Shown here: positions 54,851-64,000 of the stretch, in pieces
Numbering within the stretch: the stretch's first letter is position 1
Layout: each line of letters opens with the position of its first letter
Assembly: GCF_900167345.1 (NCBI RefSeq)
Contig: NZ_FUXB01000004.1
Location: forward strand, 121,713-185,712
Length of the DNA: 64,000 bases
Direction of reading: 5' to 3'
Source of the DNA: Vibrio cincinnatiensis DSM 19608
GTDB lineage: Bacteria; Pseudomonadota; Gammaproteobacteria; Enterobacterales; Vibrionaceae
Made by a program: the position numbers and the translations under genes
The notes under the pieces: generated by a model
Told to the model about the DNA's origin: nothing
Databases searched by the model: none
What the model saw: only the letters and a program-made list of their open reading frames with translations

Positions 54851-55693
54851 TTATAAACGAGCGAGTGTCACTCGATCATTACCCGCATAGTCTTGCTCTG
54901 TAGTAATGGCTTGGTAACCTAACTCCTTGAGAATGGTTTGAACCGCAGTAGCTTGCTCATAACCATGTTCAAAGAGCAGCCACCCTTCTGCCAGTAAATA
55001 CTCTCGTGCCGTTTGGGCGATATATTTGATATCCGCTAATCCATTGTCCTCAGCCACTAAAGCACTTTTCGGTTCAAACCGGACATCCCCCTGCTCTAAA
55101 TGAGGATCGCTTTCTTCAATGTAAGGAGGGTTGGACACAATTAGTGCAAACTTTATACCCTCTACCAGCGGGGTAAACCAACTGCCTTGCAAAAATGTGA
55201 CATTGGTAATCTGCAAACGTTGGCTATTTTCTATGGCTAACTGTTGCGCTTCATGGCGTAAATCGACACCAAAAACATGACGAGCAGGCAATTCTGACGC
55301 TAATGCTAATGCTATAGCCCCCGTACCCGTCCCAAGATCAAGTATGTCACCCGGTATTTGTTCCGCTTTTTCTAGAGCTAATTCCACTAAACGTTCAGTG
55401 TCAGGGCGAGGAATTAGCGTAGAAGGTGACACTTTTAGCGGCAATGACCAAAACTCTCGCTCACCAATGATATAAGCCACTGGCTCCCCACTAAGACGTC
55501 GAGTTAATAGTGCATCAAATTCTGTTTGTTGCTCGGAGGTGAGTACTTTTTCGGGCCAAGTTAATAAATAAGAACGGGGTTTTTGCAATACATGGCAAAG
55601 CAACACCGCAGCATCGAGCGACGGCGAATCGCTGCCACTCTCTGCTAACCGTGTTTTTGCTAAGGCAACTAACGCCTCAATATTCATCGACAT
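54851..55693 (-). CDS. prmC: Release factor glutamine methyltransferase
   Basis: PrmC N5-methylates the GGQ glutamine of release factors, including PrfA encoded just upstream. The 280-residue protein has a helical N-terminal domain and a SAM-binding domain with DLGTGTGAIALALASE and the catalytic NPPY in VSNPPYIEE. It starts three bases after the prfA stop. Confidence 0.97.
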   Translation of the reverse strand: MSMNIEALVALAKTRLAESGSDSPSLDAAVLLCHVLQKPRSYLLTWPEKVLTSEQQTEFDALLTRRLSGEPVAYIIGEREFWSLPLKVSPSTLIPRPDTERLVELALEKAEQIPGDILDLGTGTGAIALALASELPARHVFGVDLRHEAQQLAIENSQRLQITNVTFLQGSWFTPLVEGIKFALIVSNPPYIEESDPHLEQGDVRFEPKSALVAEDNGLADIKYIAQTAREYLLAEGWLLFEHGYEQATAVQTILKELGYQAITTEQDYAGNDRVTLARL

Positions 55694-55696
55694 CCG

Positions 55697-56785
55697 TTAG
55701 TTTTGCTCTGCCAATGCCGCCAATAAATCCGCCTGATGTTCTTGTATGACAGGATCCACTAAGGCTTGTAGATCACCTTCCATCACTTCACTTAATCGAT
55801 AAACCGTTAAGTTAATACGGTGATCTGAAACTCGCCCTTGTGGGTAGTTATAGGTACGAATGCGGTCACTGCGATCCCCTGACCCCAAAAGGTTACGGCG
55901 GGTATCCGAAATTTCAGCTGCTCGTTTTTCTTCTTCCGCTTTAGCAATACGAGCCGCTAAAACGGACATCGCTTTGGCCTTGTTTTTATGCTGAGAACGT
56001 TCATCCTGACATTCCACTACTATTCCGGTCGGCAAGTGGGTAATACGAATAGCGGAATCGGTCGTGTTAACGTGCTGACCACCCGCGCCTGACGAACGGA
56101 AAGTATCAATTTTAAGATCCACTGAACGAATTTCAGGAATTTCCGCTTCAGGAATTTCCGCCATGACCGCAACGGTACATGCCGAAGTATGTACTCGCCC
56201 TTGAGATTCAGTCGCCGGAACCCGTTGCACACGGTGACCGCCTGACTCAAACTTCAAGATACCATAGGCACCATCGCCACTGACTTTGGCAATCATCTCT
56301 TTGTAACCACCATGTTCTGCTTCATTGGACGACATGACTTCAATTCGCCATCCTTTCTTTTCAGCAAATCGGCTATACATACGGAACAGATCACCGGCAA
56401 AAATCCCCGCTTCATCCCCCCCGGCCCCCGCTCGAATTTCTAAGAAACAGTTACGGTCATCATTGGGATCTTTAGGCAATAGAAGAACTTGCAGCTCCTC
56501 ACTTAATCGCTCAATCGCCGCTTTGGCTTCTTTGATTTCTTCTTGCGCCATTTCACGCATCTCAGCATCGTCTTCATTGGCCATCTCTTCGGCGGCCACT
56601 AAATCGTCTTGAGCTTGCTGATAAGCTTGGAAACATTGGGTAATTTCTTCGAGCTGTGAGTACTCTTTGGAGAGCGCTCGGAACTTATCCTGATCACCGA
56701 TTACGGTTGGATCACCCAATAGATGTTGCACTTCTTCATAGCGCTCCACCAGAGATTCAAGCTTAACTAAAATCGATGCTTTCAT
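55697..56785 (-). CDS. prfA: Peptide chain release factor 1
   Basis: RF1 ends translation at UAA and UAG. The 362-residue protein has the PxT-type stop-recognition region ([20 protein letters not shown]) and the catalytic GGQ in [16 protein letters not shown]. It is located between hemA and prmC, the standard order. Confidence 0.98.
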   Translation of the reverse strand: MKASILVKLESLVERYEEVQHLLGDPTVIGDQDKFRALSKEYSQLEEITQCFQAYQQAQDDLVAAEEMANEDDAEMREMAQEEIKEAKAAIERLSEELQVLLLPKDPNDDRNCFLEIRAGAGGDEAGIFAGDLFRMYSRFAEKKGWRIEVMSSNEAEHGGYKEMIAKVSGDGAYGILKFESGGHRVQRVPATESQGRVHTSACTVAVMAEIPEAEIPEIRSVDLKIDTFRSSGAGGQHVNTTDSAIRITHLPTGIVVECQDERSQHKNKAKAMSVLAARIAKAEEEKRAAEISDTRRNLLGSGDRSDRIRTYNYPQGRVSDHRINLTVYRLSEVMEGDLQALVDPVIQEHQADLLAALAEQN

Positions 56786-56819
56786 AGTGTCTTCTTTAAT
56801 ATAGGTAAGGAATCAAGAA

Positions 56820-58079
56820 TTATTGTAGGTCATCAAGACCCAAACTTTGTCTGATAATGGCCAGCTTAGCTGGCTCCCCCTGCTCGGCAGCCATTTGCAA
56901 CGCTCGAGTTGGAGTGTGAATAAGTTTATTCGTCAATTTATTACTAAGCTCAATCAGCAGTTTCTCAGCATCGCCACCTGCGGCCAACGCTTGCAAGCTT
57001 CTACTCAACAGATCTTCACGTATCTCATTCGCGGCTTTGCGATAATCCCGAATACTATCAACGGCCTGTAAAGAGCGTAACCAGCTCATGAAGTCCGCGC
57101 TTTCTTCGCTGACGATGACTTCAGCTTGAATCGCCTCGATTTTTCGCTGTTGTATATTGCTATCAACAATTGACTGCAAATCATCCACAGAATAAAGGTA
57201 GGCATCATCCAAATTACCAACCTGAGGCTCTATATCACGGGGAACCGCAATATCAATCAACAGAATCGGTTGATGACGGCGAACTTTAAGAGCGCTTTCT
57301 ACCATCCCTTTCCCGATAATAGGCAATGGGCTTGCTGTAGAGCTGATTACAATATCCGCATGAATTAAATAATCGGGAATTTCATTGAGTGTAATAACTT
57401 CGGCATCAAAGCCTTGCGCTAACACCTTTGCTCGCTCAAGAGTTCGGTTCGCAACAATCATCCGTTTACAGCGATGCCCTGCTAAATGCTTCGCTACCAG
57501 CTCGATGGTTTCTCCCGCGCCAACCAGTAAAACCGTGGCATCAGAAAGCGATTCAAAAATGTGTTTAGCCAAAGTACAAGCAGCATAAGCGACTGAAACG
57601 GCATTTCCACCAATGTCTGTTTCTGTACGCACCCGCTTAGCAACGGAAAACGCTTTTTGGAATAGCTTTTCTAACGCTGAATCCACCATGCGGCTCTCTT
57701 TTGAGTCCGCATATGCTTGCTTCACCTGCCCGAGAATTTGAGGTTCCCCTAAGACCAATGAATCTAAACCACACGAGACTCGCATCAGATGGCGAATCGC
57801 CGCTTGTTCTTCATGAATATATAGGCTGGGTTTTAATTCCTCAGGGTTGACCTGGTGAAACTGCGATAACCATTCAATCAGTTTATTCTTACTGGCCGCT
57901 TTTACATCACAATAAAGCTCTGTACGGTTACAAGTCGACAGGATCACACTCCCGTTGACATAAGGATGATTTGAGAGATCACGCAGCGCTTCAGACAATT
58001 TATCCGGTCCAAAGGCCACTTTTTCTCGTAACTCAACCGAAGCCGTATTGTGATTGATACCAATAGCAAGCAAGGACAT
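56820..58079 (-). CDS. hemA: Glutamyl-tRNA reductase
   Basis: HemA reduces glutamyl-tRNA to glutamate-1-semialdehyde, the first step of tetrapyrrole synthesis. The 419-residue protein has the active Cys50 in [12 protein letters not shown], the GENESIS-like region [17 protein letters not shown], an NADPH domain ([17 protein letters not shown]) and a C-terminal dimerisation helix. It heads the cluster and is divergent from lolB. Confidence 0.97.
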   Translation of the reverse strand: MSLLAIGINHNTASVELREKVAFGPDKLSEALRDLSNHPYVNGSVILSTCNRTELYCDVKAASKNKLIEWLSQFHQVNPEELKPSLYIHEEQAAIRHLMRVSCGLDSLVLGEPQILGQVKQAYADSKESRMVDSALEKLFQKAFSVAKRVRTETDIGGNAVSVAYAACTLAKHIFESLSDATVLLVGAGETIELVAKHLAGHRCKRMIVANRTLERAKVLAQGFDAEVITLNEIPDYLIHADIVISSTASPLPIIGKGMVESALKVRRHQPILLIDIAVPRDIEPQVGNLDDAYLYSVDDLQSIVDSNIQQRKIEAIQAEVIVSEESADFMSWLRSLQAVDSIRDYRKAANEIREDLLSRSLQALAAGGDAEKLLIELSNKLTNKLIHTPTRALQMAAEQGEPAKLAIIRQSLGLDDLQ

Positions 58080-58368
58080 CTATCGAGGGTTCTCAGGTAA
58101 GAAATGGATTAAGCGACGAATTTTACTTGATGCACCTAGTGATTGAAAGAGCTAGGGGGATTTGTTTTCCTGAGTTCGTGATATCAGTGATATAGTAAAG
58201 GCGACTTTCACGTTCAAAACACGTAAAGTAACAACGGCGAAGAAGAGCGAGGATCACACGAAACTTCACGCAACGGATGTGGCTAAGTTGTGTGTTCGCC
58301 GCCAACAAAACCCTCACTGCATATACAATGCGGTTACGTCAATTAAATGGATCAATAACGAGCATACC

Positions 58369-58986
58369 ATGAGCACTAAGCCACGTATTTTCCTGCTGTT
58401 TTTTTTCATTGCTAGCTTAGCGGGCTGTAGCAGTATTTCACCACCGTTCAGCGATGTGAAATGGCAAACCCACCAAGCCCAACTGAGTCAAATTAAACAA
58501 TTTCAGTTGGTAGGGAAATTAGGTTATCGCTCACCAGAGCAACGTCAATCGCTCAATTTTCAGTGGCAAACAAGCCCCACAGGAACTCAGTTAAGGCTCA
58601 CCACTTTTCTAGGGCAGACGGTTTTAAACTTATCCATCGATGAGCACGGAGCTCAAGTTCAAACCCGTGACGATCAGCGCTATCGAGCAAGCAGCGCTCA
58701 GCAGTTAGTGCAACAGTTGACAGGATTGGATATTCCCATTGAATTATTGCAAGACTGGATATTAGGGCTACCATCCCAAGCCGATCAATTTGAACTCAAT
58801 AGTCATAACACACTGGCTTGGTTAGATAAAACGACGGAGCAGCAGCATTGGCACGTGAATTACCAACAATACCGCGAATACCAATGGCAAGGAGTGATGC
58901 TCCCTTTGCCTGATAAGCTCACCCTGTCTCAAGAAACAACTTCCATTAACCTAGTGATTTCAAAATGGACATTAACCCATGAATGA
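58369..58986 (+). CDS. lolB: Outer-membrane lipoprotein receptor LolB
   Basis: LolB accepts lipoproteins from LolA and inserts them into the outer membrane. The 205-residue form from 58369 has a type II signal with lipobox SLAGC (Cys20) and the LolB body ([35 protein letters not shown]). A longer frame from 58279 lacks a proper signal. Its stop overlaps the ispE start by 8 bases. The Shine-Dalgarno is weak. Confidence 0.94.
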   Translation: MSTKPRIFLLFFFIASLAGCSSISPPFSDVKWQTHQAQLSQIKQFQLVGKLGYRSPEQRQSLNFQWQTSPTGTQLRLTTFLGQTVLNLSIDEHGAQVQTRDDQRYRASSAQQLVQQLTGLDIPIELLQDWILGLPSQADQFELNSHNTLAWLDKTTEQQHWHVNYQQYREYQWQGVMLPLPDKLTLSQETTSINLVISKWTLTHE

Positions 58987-59851
58987 ACACTCGACAACAT
59001 GGCCCTCTCCAGCCAAACTTAATCTCTTTCTCTACATCACCGGACAGCGTTCCGATGGTTACCATGAATTACAGACTCTATTTCAATTCCTTGATTATGG
59101 AGATGAAATCACCCTTTGTATCCGTTCGGATGGCCTCATTCATCTCACTCCAGAATTACCAGGGGTAGCTGAGCAAGACAATCTGATTTGGAAAGCGGCA
59201 AAAGCCCTTCAACAACAAACCGGCTGCTCATTAGGCGCTCATATCCAACTCACTAAACGACTACCGATGGGAGGAGGAATTGGAGGTGGGTCATCGAACG
59301 CAGCAACTGTGTTAGTGGCTCTGAATCATTTATGGAAAACCGGGCTAACCGATGAACAGCTCGCAAGCATCGGACTCACTTTAGGGGCTGACGTCCCTGT
59401 TTTCATTCACGGTAAAGCAGCTTTTGCTCAAGGCGTTGGAGAACAACTGCGTCCTGTTACCCTTGATGAAAAATGGTATCTCGTTGTTCGCCCCAATGTC
59501 AGTATTGCCACGAAAGATATTTTTACTCATCCTGATTTACCCAGAAACACGCCAAAGCGAGATTTAGCAACACTCTTTGCCAACAAATACGAAAACGATT
59601 GCGAAAAAATTGTCCGAATACTTTACCCAGAGGTTGATAAGCAACTTTCATGGCTGCTACAATACGCGCCGTCAAGATTGACCGGGACGGGGTCTTGTGT
59701 TTTTGCTGAGTTTGTGAGCAAGAAAGACGCCGATGCTGTCCTTGCCAAGCTCCCTGACAACGTCTCAGCATTTGTGGCCCAAGGGCGCAATGTATCACCG
59801 CTAAAAGAGACACTGGCTGACCACCAATCAGCCTACACCCAACCTAATTAA
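58979..59851 (+). CDS. ispE: 4-diphosphocytidyl-2-C-methyl-D-erythritol kinase
   Basis: IspE phosphorylates CDP-ME in the non-mevalonate isoprenoid pathway. The 290-residue GHMP kinase has [20 protein letters not shown], the ATP loop [18 protein letters not shown] and the C-terminal [12 protein letters not shown]. It overlaps the end of lolB; prs follows 29 bases later. Confidence 0.96.
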   Translation: MNEHSTTWPSPAKLNLFLYITGQRSDGYHELQTLFQFLDYGDEITLCIRSDGLIHLTPELPGVAEQDNLIWKAAKALQQQTGCSLGAHIQLTKRLPMGGGIGGGSSNAATVLVALNHLWKTGLTDEQLASIGLTLGADVPVFIHGKAAFAQGVGEQLRPVTLDEKWYLVVRPNVSIATKDIFTHPDLPRNTPKRDLATLFANKYENDCEKIVRILYPEVDKQLSWLLQYAPSRLTGTGSCVFAEFVSKKDADAVLAKLPDNVSAFVAQGRNVSPLKETLADHQSAYTQPN

Positions 59852-59880
59852 AAACTGGACGCAACCCTGAGGTTTCCACC

Positions 59881-60825
59881 GTGCCTGATATGAAGCTATT
59901 TGCTGGTAACGCCACACCTGAACTAGCCCAACGTATTGCTGATCGTCTATACATCTCCCTTGGTGATGCTACTGTTTCACGTTTCTCTGATGGAGAAGTG
60001 GCAGTGCAGATCAACGAAAATGTTCGTGGTAGCGATGTATTTATTATTCAATCGACTTGTGCCCCAACCAATGACAACCTAATGGAATTGGTAGTAATGA
60101 TTGATGCAATGCGCCGCGCTTCAGCAGGCCGTATTACTGCCGTTATTCCCTATTTTGGTTATGCTCGCCAAGATCGCCGAGTGCGTTCTGCCCGTGTGCC
60201 CATTACTGCAAAAGTTGTTGCAGATTTTCTTTCTAACGTGGGCGTTGACCGCGTGTTAACCATTGACTTACACGCAGAGCAAATCCAAGGCTTTTTTGAT
60301 GTACCTGTTGATAATATTTTCGGTACACCTGTGCTATTGGAAGATATGAAAGCACGTAATTTAGAAGATCCCGTTGTGGTTTCTCCTGATTTGGGTGGTG
60401 TCGTTCGTGCTCGTGCAACCGCAAAAGCACTGGGTGATATTGATATTGCTATCGTCGATAAACGCCGTCCTCGTGCTAACGTCTCTGAAGTTATGAACCT
60501 CATCGGTGATGTTGAAGGGCGCGACTGTGTCATTGTTGATGACATGATTGACACTGGTGGCACTTTATGTAAAGCGGCTGAAGCACTCAAAGAACGCGGA
60601 GCTAAACGGGTATTTGCTTATGCAACTCACGCTGTTTTCTCTGGTAATGCCGCGAAAAACATCAAAAATTCCGTACTTGATCAAGTCATTGTTACCGACT
60701 CCATCACTTTATCTAAAGAAATGGCGGCAACAGGAAAAGTTTCTCAGTTAACACTATCCAGTATGCTGGCTGAAGCTATTCGCCGTATCAGCAACGAAGA
60801 GTCTATCTCAGCGATGTTTAACTAA
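59881..60825 (+). CDS. prs: Ribose-phosphate pyrophosphokinase
   Basis: Prs makes PRPP from ribose-5-phosphate and ATP for nucleotide, His and Trp synthesis. The 314-residue protein starts at a GTG (59881) with GAGG eight bases before it, giving the conserved [17 protein letters not shown]. Motifs: [18 protein letters not shown], the catalytic Lys in VDKRRPRAN and the PRPP loop [15 protein letters not shown] terminator follows. Confidence 0.98.
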   Translation: MPDMKLFAGNATPELAQRIADRLYISLGDATVSRFSDGEVAVQINENVRGSDVFIIQSTCAPTNDNLMELVVMIDAMRRASAGRITAVIPYFGYARQDRRVRSARVPITAKVVADFLSNVGVDRVLTIDLHAEQIQGFFDVPVDNIFGTPVLLEDMKARNLEDPVVVSPDLGGVVRARATAKALGDIDIAIVDKRRPRANVSEVMNLIGDVEGRDCVIVDDMIDTGGTLCKAAEALKERGAKRVFAYATHAVFSGNAAKNIKNSVLDQVIVTDSITLSKEMAATGKVSQLTLSSMLAEAIRRISNEESISAMFN

Positions 60826-60852
60826 TCACCGGATTCACCTCTTGCTGTTATT

Positions 60853-60883
60853 ACGCCCCATCGATGATGGGGCGTTTTATTTC
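60853..60883 (+). terminator. Terminator after prs
   Basis: ACGCCCCATC and GATGGGGCGT form a perfect 10-bp stem with a 3-base loop, followed by TTTATTTCG. It separates lolB-ispE-prs from pth-ychF. Confidence 0.92.
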
Positions 60884-60972
60884 GTCACGAGCCTCATCAG
60901 GTGCTCCCTCGCCCTATTACACTTTTCTATGCTATCATACTGCGCTTTTTCGTTTCCGAAGGGATCCTAGCC

Positions 60973-61563
60973 TTGAGTCAACCAATTAAATTACTTGTCG
61001 GACTGGCCAATCCGGGACCAGAGTACGCAAATACTCGGCACAATGCTGGTGCATGGGTGGTAGAAGAACTGGCTCGAGCCCACCACTGCGTACTAAAAAG
61101 TGAACCAAAGTTTTTTGGTTTAACGGGCCGAATCATGGTTAATGGTGAAGATCTACGTTTACTGATCCCCACTACTTTTATGAACTTATCTGGTAAAGCC
61201 GTTGCCGCTATAGCGAAGTTTTACCAAATCAATCCAGAGCAGATCATGATCGCACATGATGAACTTGATCTCCCCCCTGGTATTGCCAAGTTTAAACAAG
61301 GTGGTGGACATGGCGGTCACAATGGCTTAAAAGACACCATCAATAAACTAGGCAACAATAAAGAATTTTACCGTCTTCGAATTGGCATTGGTCATCCGGG
61401 ACATAAAGATAAAGTAGCAGGCTATGTGCTAGGCAAAGCTCCTAGCAAAGAGCAAGAGTGCATACTAGCTGCGGTCGATGAATCTGTTCGTAGCCTAGAT
61501 ATTTTACTCAAAGATGGCCTAACAAAAGCGCAAAATCGCTTACACACGTTCAAAGCTGAATAA
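60973..61563 (+). CDS. pth: Peptidyl-tRNA hydrolase
   Basis: Pth recycles tRNA from aborted peptidyl-tRNAs. The 196-residue form starts at a TTG (60973) to give [18 protein letters not shown], with AAGGGATC upstream. A GTG start at 60901 would add 24 unlikely residues next to the prs terminator. The catalytic His is in [27 protein letters not shown] and [11 protein letters not shown] are conserved. ychF follows 11 bases later. Confidence 0.95.
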   Translation: MSQPIKLLVGLANPGPEYANTRHNAGAWVVEELARAHHCVLKSEPKFFGLTGRIMVNGEDLRLLIPTTFMNLSGKAVAAIAKFYQINPEQIMIAHDELDLPPGIAKFKQGGGHGGHNGLKDTINKLGNNKEFYRLRIGIGHPGHKDKVAGYVLGKAPSKEQECILAAVDESVRSLDILLKDGLTKAQNRLHTFKAE

Positions 61564-61574
61564 GGTTACAAAGC

Positions 61575-62666
61575 ATGGGTTTTAAATGTGGCATTGTCGG
61601 TTTACCTAACGTTGGTAAATCCACACTCTTTAATGCACTAACAAAAGCAGGTATTGAAGCGGCAAACTTTCCGTTTTGTACTATCGAACCAAATACCGGT
61701 GTGGTTCCGGTTCCAGATCTACGTCTTGACGCGCTTTCAAAAATTGTTAATCCGCAGCGCGTTCTACCAACGACAATGGAGTTTGTGGATATTGCCGGCC
61801 TTGTAGCTGGCGCTTCCAAGGGTGAAGGCTTAGGAAATAAATTCTTAGCTAATATCCGAGAAACCGATGCCATTGGCCATGTTGTACGTTGTTTCGAAAA
61901 TGAAAATATCGTGCATGTCGCCGGCAAAGTATCGCCGCTTGAAGATATTGAAGTCATCAACTTAGAGCTGGCTCTCGCCGACCTAGACAGTTGTGAACGT
62001 GCCATCCAGCGTCAAGCAAAACGAGCTAAAGGCGGAGATAAAGACGCGAAGTTCGAACTAACCGTGTTGGAAAAATTACTGCCGGTTCTGACTGAAGGTG
62101 GTTCAGCTCGTTCAGTATCACTGACAAAAGAAGAGCTGGCCGCGGTAGGCTATCTAAACTTCTTAACGCTTAAGCCCACCATGTATATTGCCAACGTCAA
62201 TGAGGAAGGATTTGAAAATAACCCTTATCTCGATGCGGTTCGTGAGCATGCAGCCAAAGAGCAAGCCTCTGTTGTAGCCGTCTGTGCTGCGATTGAATCA
62301 GAATTGTCTGAATTAGAAGATGCAGAACGTGATGAATTTTTAGCCGATTTAGGTATTGAAGAACCGGGATTAAACCGAGTCATTCGCTCTGGTTACGAAC
62401 TGCTGGATTTACAAACTTACTTTACAGCAGGAGTCAAAGAAGTTCGCGCTTGGACCATTCCTGTGGGTGCTACCGCTCCACAAGCGGCGGGTAAAATCCA
62501 TACCGACTTTGAACGAGGATTTATTCGCGCCGAAGTGGTCGGCTATGATGACTTTATCCAATACAATGGAGAAAGTGGCGCTAAAGAAGCGGGTAAATGG
62601 CGTCTAGAAGGGAAAGATTACATTGTCAAAGATGGCGATGTCATCCACTTCCGCTTTAACGTCTAA
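61575..62666 (+). CDS. ychF: Redox-responsive ATPase YchF
   Basis: YchF is an Obg-family P-loop ATPase (OLA1 orthologue) that binds ribosomes and affects the oxidative-stress response. The 363-residue protein has the G1 motif [14 protein letters not shown], the ATP-preferring NVNE in place of NKxD, a coiled-coil middle and a TGS domain ([20 protein letters not shown]). It forms an operon with pth; a terminator follows. Confidence 0.97.
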   Translation: MGFKCGIVGLPNVGKSTLFNALTKAGIEAANFPFCTIEPNTGVVPVPDLRLDALSKIVNPQRVLPTTMEFVDIAGLVAGASKGEGLGNKFLANIRETDAIGHVVRCFENENIVHVAGKVSPLEDIEVINLELALADLDSCERAIQRQAKRAKGGDKDAKFELTVLEKLLPVLTEGGSARSVSLTKEELAAVGYLNFLTLKPTMYIANVNEEGFENNPYLDAVREHAAKEQASVVAVCAAIESELSELEDAERDEFLADLGIEEPGLNRVIRSGYELLDLQTYFTAGVKEVRAWTIPVGATAPQAAGKIHTDFERGFIRAEVVGYDDFIQYNGESGAKEAGKWRLEGKDYIVKDGDVIHFRFNV

Positions 62667-62683
62667 ACCTCTTTTTAAGTAAG

Positions 62684-62708
62684 AAAGCCAACCTCGCGTT
62701 GGCTTTTA
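62684..62708 (+). terminator. Terminator after ychF
   Basis: AAAGCCAAC and GTTGGCTTT pair around a 5-base loop, followed by TATC. It closes the pth-ychF unit. Confidence 0.88.
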
Positions 62709-62858
62709 TCGTTCATATATTGCGCAAAAAATGAAAAATAGTATCGAGTTAAAAGTAATAATATTGTCGTGTTAACACCCGTTTTTGATCAGAAACAGCG
62801 CTCTTTGTTTAAAAAAAACTCGAACGGCTGATTTCAGCGAATTTATTCAAAAAAACTA

Positions 62859-62891
62859 TTGACGCTCTGAGACCATATCCGCATAATGCGC
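62859..62891 (+). promoter_or_regulatory. Sigma-70 promoter of tRNA operon
   Basis: TTGACG and CATAAT are 17 bases apart, followed by a GCGC discriminator as in stringently controlled stable-RNA promoters. A-rich sequence upstream (62810-62857) may act as an UP element. The first tRNA begins at 62959. Confidence 0.85.
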
Positions 62892-62958
62892 ACCGTTCTC
62901 AGCGATAAGGCAACCCATCACTGAAAACAGCAATAGGTCGATAAAACACTGTTGTTTT

Positions 62959-63035
62959 GGCTACGTAGCTCAGCTGGTTAGAGCACATCACTCATAATGA
63001 TGGGGTCACAGGTTCAAATCCCGTCGTAGCCACCA
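62959..63035 (+). tRNA. tRNA-Met(CAT), elongator, copy 1
   Basis: The 77-base gene starts GGCTACG and ends CGTAGCC-ACCA with CCA encoded. The anticodon loop CTCATAA gives CAT. It is nearly identical to the E. coli elongator tRNA-Met, not initiator or Ile2. Confidence 0.97.
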
Positions 63036-63073
63036 TTTCCTAAGCACTCTTTTTTAGAGTATTTAGGAAACAT

Positions 63074-63158
63074 GCGGAAGTGGCGAAATTGGTAGACGCA
63101 CCAGATTTAGGTTCTGGCGCCGCAAGGTGTGAGAGTTCAAGTCTCTCCTTCCGCACCA
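63074..63158 (+). tRNA. tRNA-Leu(TAG), copy 1
   Basis: The 85-base class II tRNA has acceptor GCGGAAG/CTTCCGC, anticodon loop TTTAGGT and a long variable arm. CCA is encoded. Confidence 0.97.
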
Positions 63159-63197
63159 TAATTAAGTCACGCTTTTTCATTAAAGCATGACGGCTGT

Positions 63198-63272
63198 AGG
63201 TCTATCGCCAAGCGGTAAGGCAGCGGCTTTTGATGCCGCCATTCCCTGGTTCGAATCCAGGTAGACCTGCCA
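63198..63272 (+). tRNA. tRNA-Gln(TTG), copy 1
   Basis: A 75-base gene with acceptor AGGTCTA/TAGACCT, anticodon TTG in loop TTTTGAT and encoded CCA. Confidence 0.97.
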
Positions 63273-63351
63273 TAATTCTTTAAGTTTCAATATGTAAAAA
63301 CTATTGGAACTCATAGCGAGATTGTATTATAGTTTCTCGCTCTGAAAAGAT

Positions 63352-63428
63352 GGCTACGTAGCTCAGCTGGTTAGAGCACATCACTCATAATGATGGGGTC
63401 ACAGGTTCAAATCCCGTCGTAGCCACCA
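63352..63428 (+). tRNA. tRNA-Met(CAT), elongator, copy 2
   Basis: The sequence is identical over its 77 bases to copy 1 at 62959; the anticodon is CAT. Confidence 0.97.
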
Positions 63429-63472
63429 TTATTTTACGTTATTCTCATTATAATAACGTTTGATACCGAGAC

Positions 63473-63557
63473 GCGGAAGTGGCGAAATTGGTAGACGCAC
63501 CAGATTTAGGTTCTGGCGCCGTAAGGTGTGAGAGTTCAAGTCTCTCCTTCCGCACCA
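63473..63557 (+). tRNA. tRNA-Leu(TAG), copy 2
   Basis: 85 bases, as copy 1 but with GCCGTAAGG instead of GCCGCAAGG in the variable arm. Confidence 0.97.
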
Positions 63558-63582
63558 TTGTCTCGTTATCAATAAAATATTT

Positions 63583-63667
63583 GCGGAAATGGCGAAATTG
63601 GTAGACGCACCAGATTTAGGTTCTGGCGCCGCAAGGTGTGAGAGTTCAAGTCTCTCTTTCCGCACCA
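63583..63667 (+). tRNA. tRNA-Leu(TAG), copy 3
   Basis: 85 bases; the acceptor is GCGGAAA/TTTCCGC, so the last acceptor pair changed from G-C to A-T with pairing kept. Confidence 0.97.
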
Positions 63668-63704
63668 TATTTAAAGGGCGTAGTTGGTAATTATTCCCTG
63701 CTGT

Positions 63705-63779
63705 AGGTCTATCGCCAAGCGGTAAGGCAGCGGCTTTTGATGCCGCCATTCCCTGGTTCGAATCCAGGTAGACCTGCCA
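63705..63779 (+). tRNA. tRNA-Gln(TTG), copy 2
   Basis: The 75-base sequence is identical to copy 1; anticodon TTG, encoded CCA. Confidence 0.97.
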
Positions 63780-63819
63780 ACTTATTTAAGTCAATACTGT
63801 CAAGGCATTCACTGAATTT

Positions 63820-63906
63820 GCGGTGGTGGCGGAATTGGTAGACGCGCTAGCTTCAGGTGCTAGTGTCCGTTAGGACGTGAGGGTTCAAGTCCCTCTCTCC
63901 GCACCA
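63820..63906 (+). tRNA. tRNA-Leu(CAG)
   Basis: The 87-base class II tRNA has anticodon loop TTCAGGT. The acceptor GCGGTGG faces TCTCCGC, leaving a T-T mismatch at 5:68 and a G-T wobble at 7:66. Confidence 0.95.
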
Positions 63907-63919
63907 AGTTCAGTATTAC

Positions 63920-63994
63920 AGGTCTATCGCCAAGCGGTAAGGCAGCGGCTTTTGATGCCGCCATTCCCTGGTTCGAATCCAGGTAGACCTGCCA
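63920..63994 (+). tRNA. tRNA-Gln(TTG), copy 3
   Basis: The 75-base sequence is identical to the other two copies; it ends six bases before the window edge. Confidence 0.97.
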
Positions 63995-64000
63995 TTTACA

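Noticed and set aside
58123..58317. 64-codon minus-strand frame between hemA and lolB
   Set aside because: It lies in the divergent promoter region, with no ribosome-binding site and no recognisable family.
60159..60590. 143-codon open frame antisense to prs
   Set aside because: A shadow of a highly conserved gene; no start signal and low-complexity Ser/Arg-rich product.
61550..62005. 151-codon open frame antisense to ychF
   Set aside because: A shadow frame inside ychF without any support of its own.
62667..62958. Search for an insertion sequence, integrase or attachment site next to the tRNA array
   Set aside because: Only the ychF terminator and a tRNA promoter are visible; no integrase gene or direct repeats of tRNA ends followed by foreign genes.
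63429..63749. 106-codon open frame on the minus strand across the tRNA array
   Set aside because: It is antisense to tRNA-Leu and tRNA-Gln genes; its peptide motifs are just translated tRNA complement, a known source of false protein entries.

Overview
The window is a chromosomal segment of a Vibrio or close relative (Vibrionaceae, gammaproteobacterium). This rests on the polar-flagellum order flaE-flaD-flaB-flaG-fliD-flaI-fliS-flrA-flrB-flrC-fliE-fliF, the downstream core order hemA-prfA-prmC-sirB2-sirB1-kdsA and lolB-ispE-prs-pth-ychF, and a Met/Leu/Gln tRNA array. From memory (not checked) the frame is syntenic with the V. cholerae stretch from fliF to ychF. I cannot name the species. No insertion sequence, prophage, integron or CRISPR array was seen.

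Layout. 1-13.1 kb (all minus): flagellar genes. Three flagellins, each with a sigma-28 type promoter, are followed by the filament cap and chaperones, then the regulators FlrA, FlrB and FlrC, then the start of the fliEF operon. Sigma-54 type promoters precede flrB and fliE, which fits the known cascade FlrA -> FlrBC -> basal body -> FliA -> flagellins. 13.2-15.2 kb: DyP peroxidase and two small DUF proteins.

15.2-34.8 kb: a catabolic block for beta-1,4-galactan. It encodes a chemoreceptor, two GH53 endo-galactanases (one secreted, one lipoprotein), a LamB-type porin, a GH42 beta-galactosidase, a MalEFG-like ABC importer with its ATPase on the other strand, two GalR-type LacI regulators, and the Leloir operon galE-T-K-M. 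The pathway reads as one line: outer-membrane entry and cleavage, periplasmic binding, import, intracellular cleavage to galactose, and conversion to glucose-1-phosphate. GalR-like operators (core AACGTTTAC) lie before ganL, between ganE and ganK, and before galE, so transport, hydrolysis and galactose catabolism are probably co-regulated.

35-62.7 kb: ordinary core genes. These include lysine/cell-wall genes (dapE, dapA), outer-membrane assembly and quality control (bamC, bepA, lolB), gcvR, bcp, an amino-acid-type chemoreceptor, small redox proteins (ArsC family, WrbA), a uracil permease behind a PurR-like box, LPS Kdo synthesis (kdsA), release-factor and tetrapyrrole genes, and isoprenoid/PRPP/translation genes. 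62.8-64 kb: a tRNA operon with nine genes (2 Met, 4 Leu, 3 Gln) behind a strong sigma-70 promoter with a GC-rich discriminator.

The most interesting points are a sigma-54 promoter nested in the loop of the flrA terminator, the self-contained galactan block with two near-duplicate GalR proteins and paired operators, inverted repeats inside and beside the gal operon, and a small orphan winged-helix protein with a palindrome next to its ribosome-binding site. Starts were moved downstream of the longest ORF wherever a ribosome-binding site or family alignment supported it.
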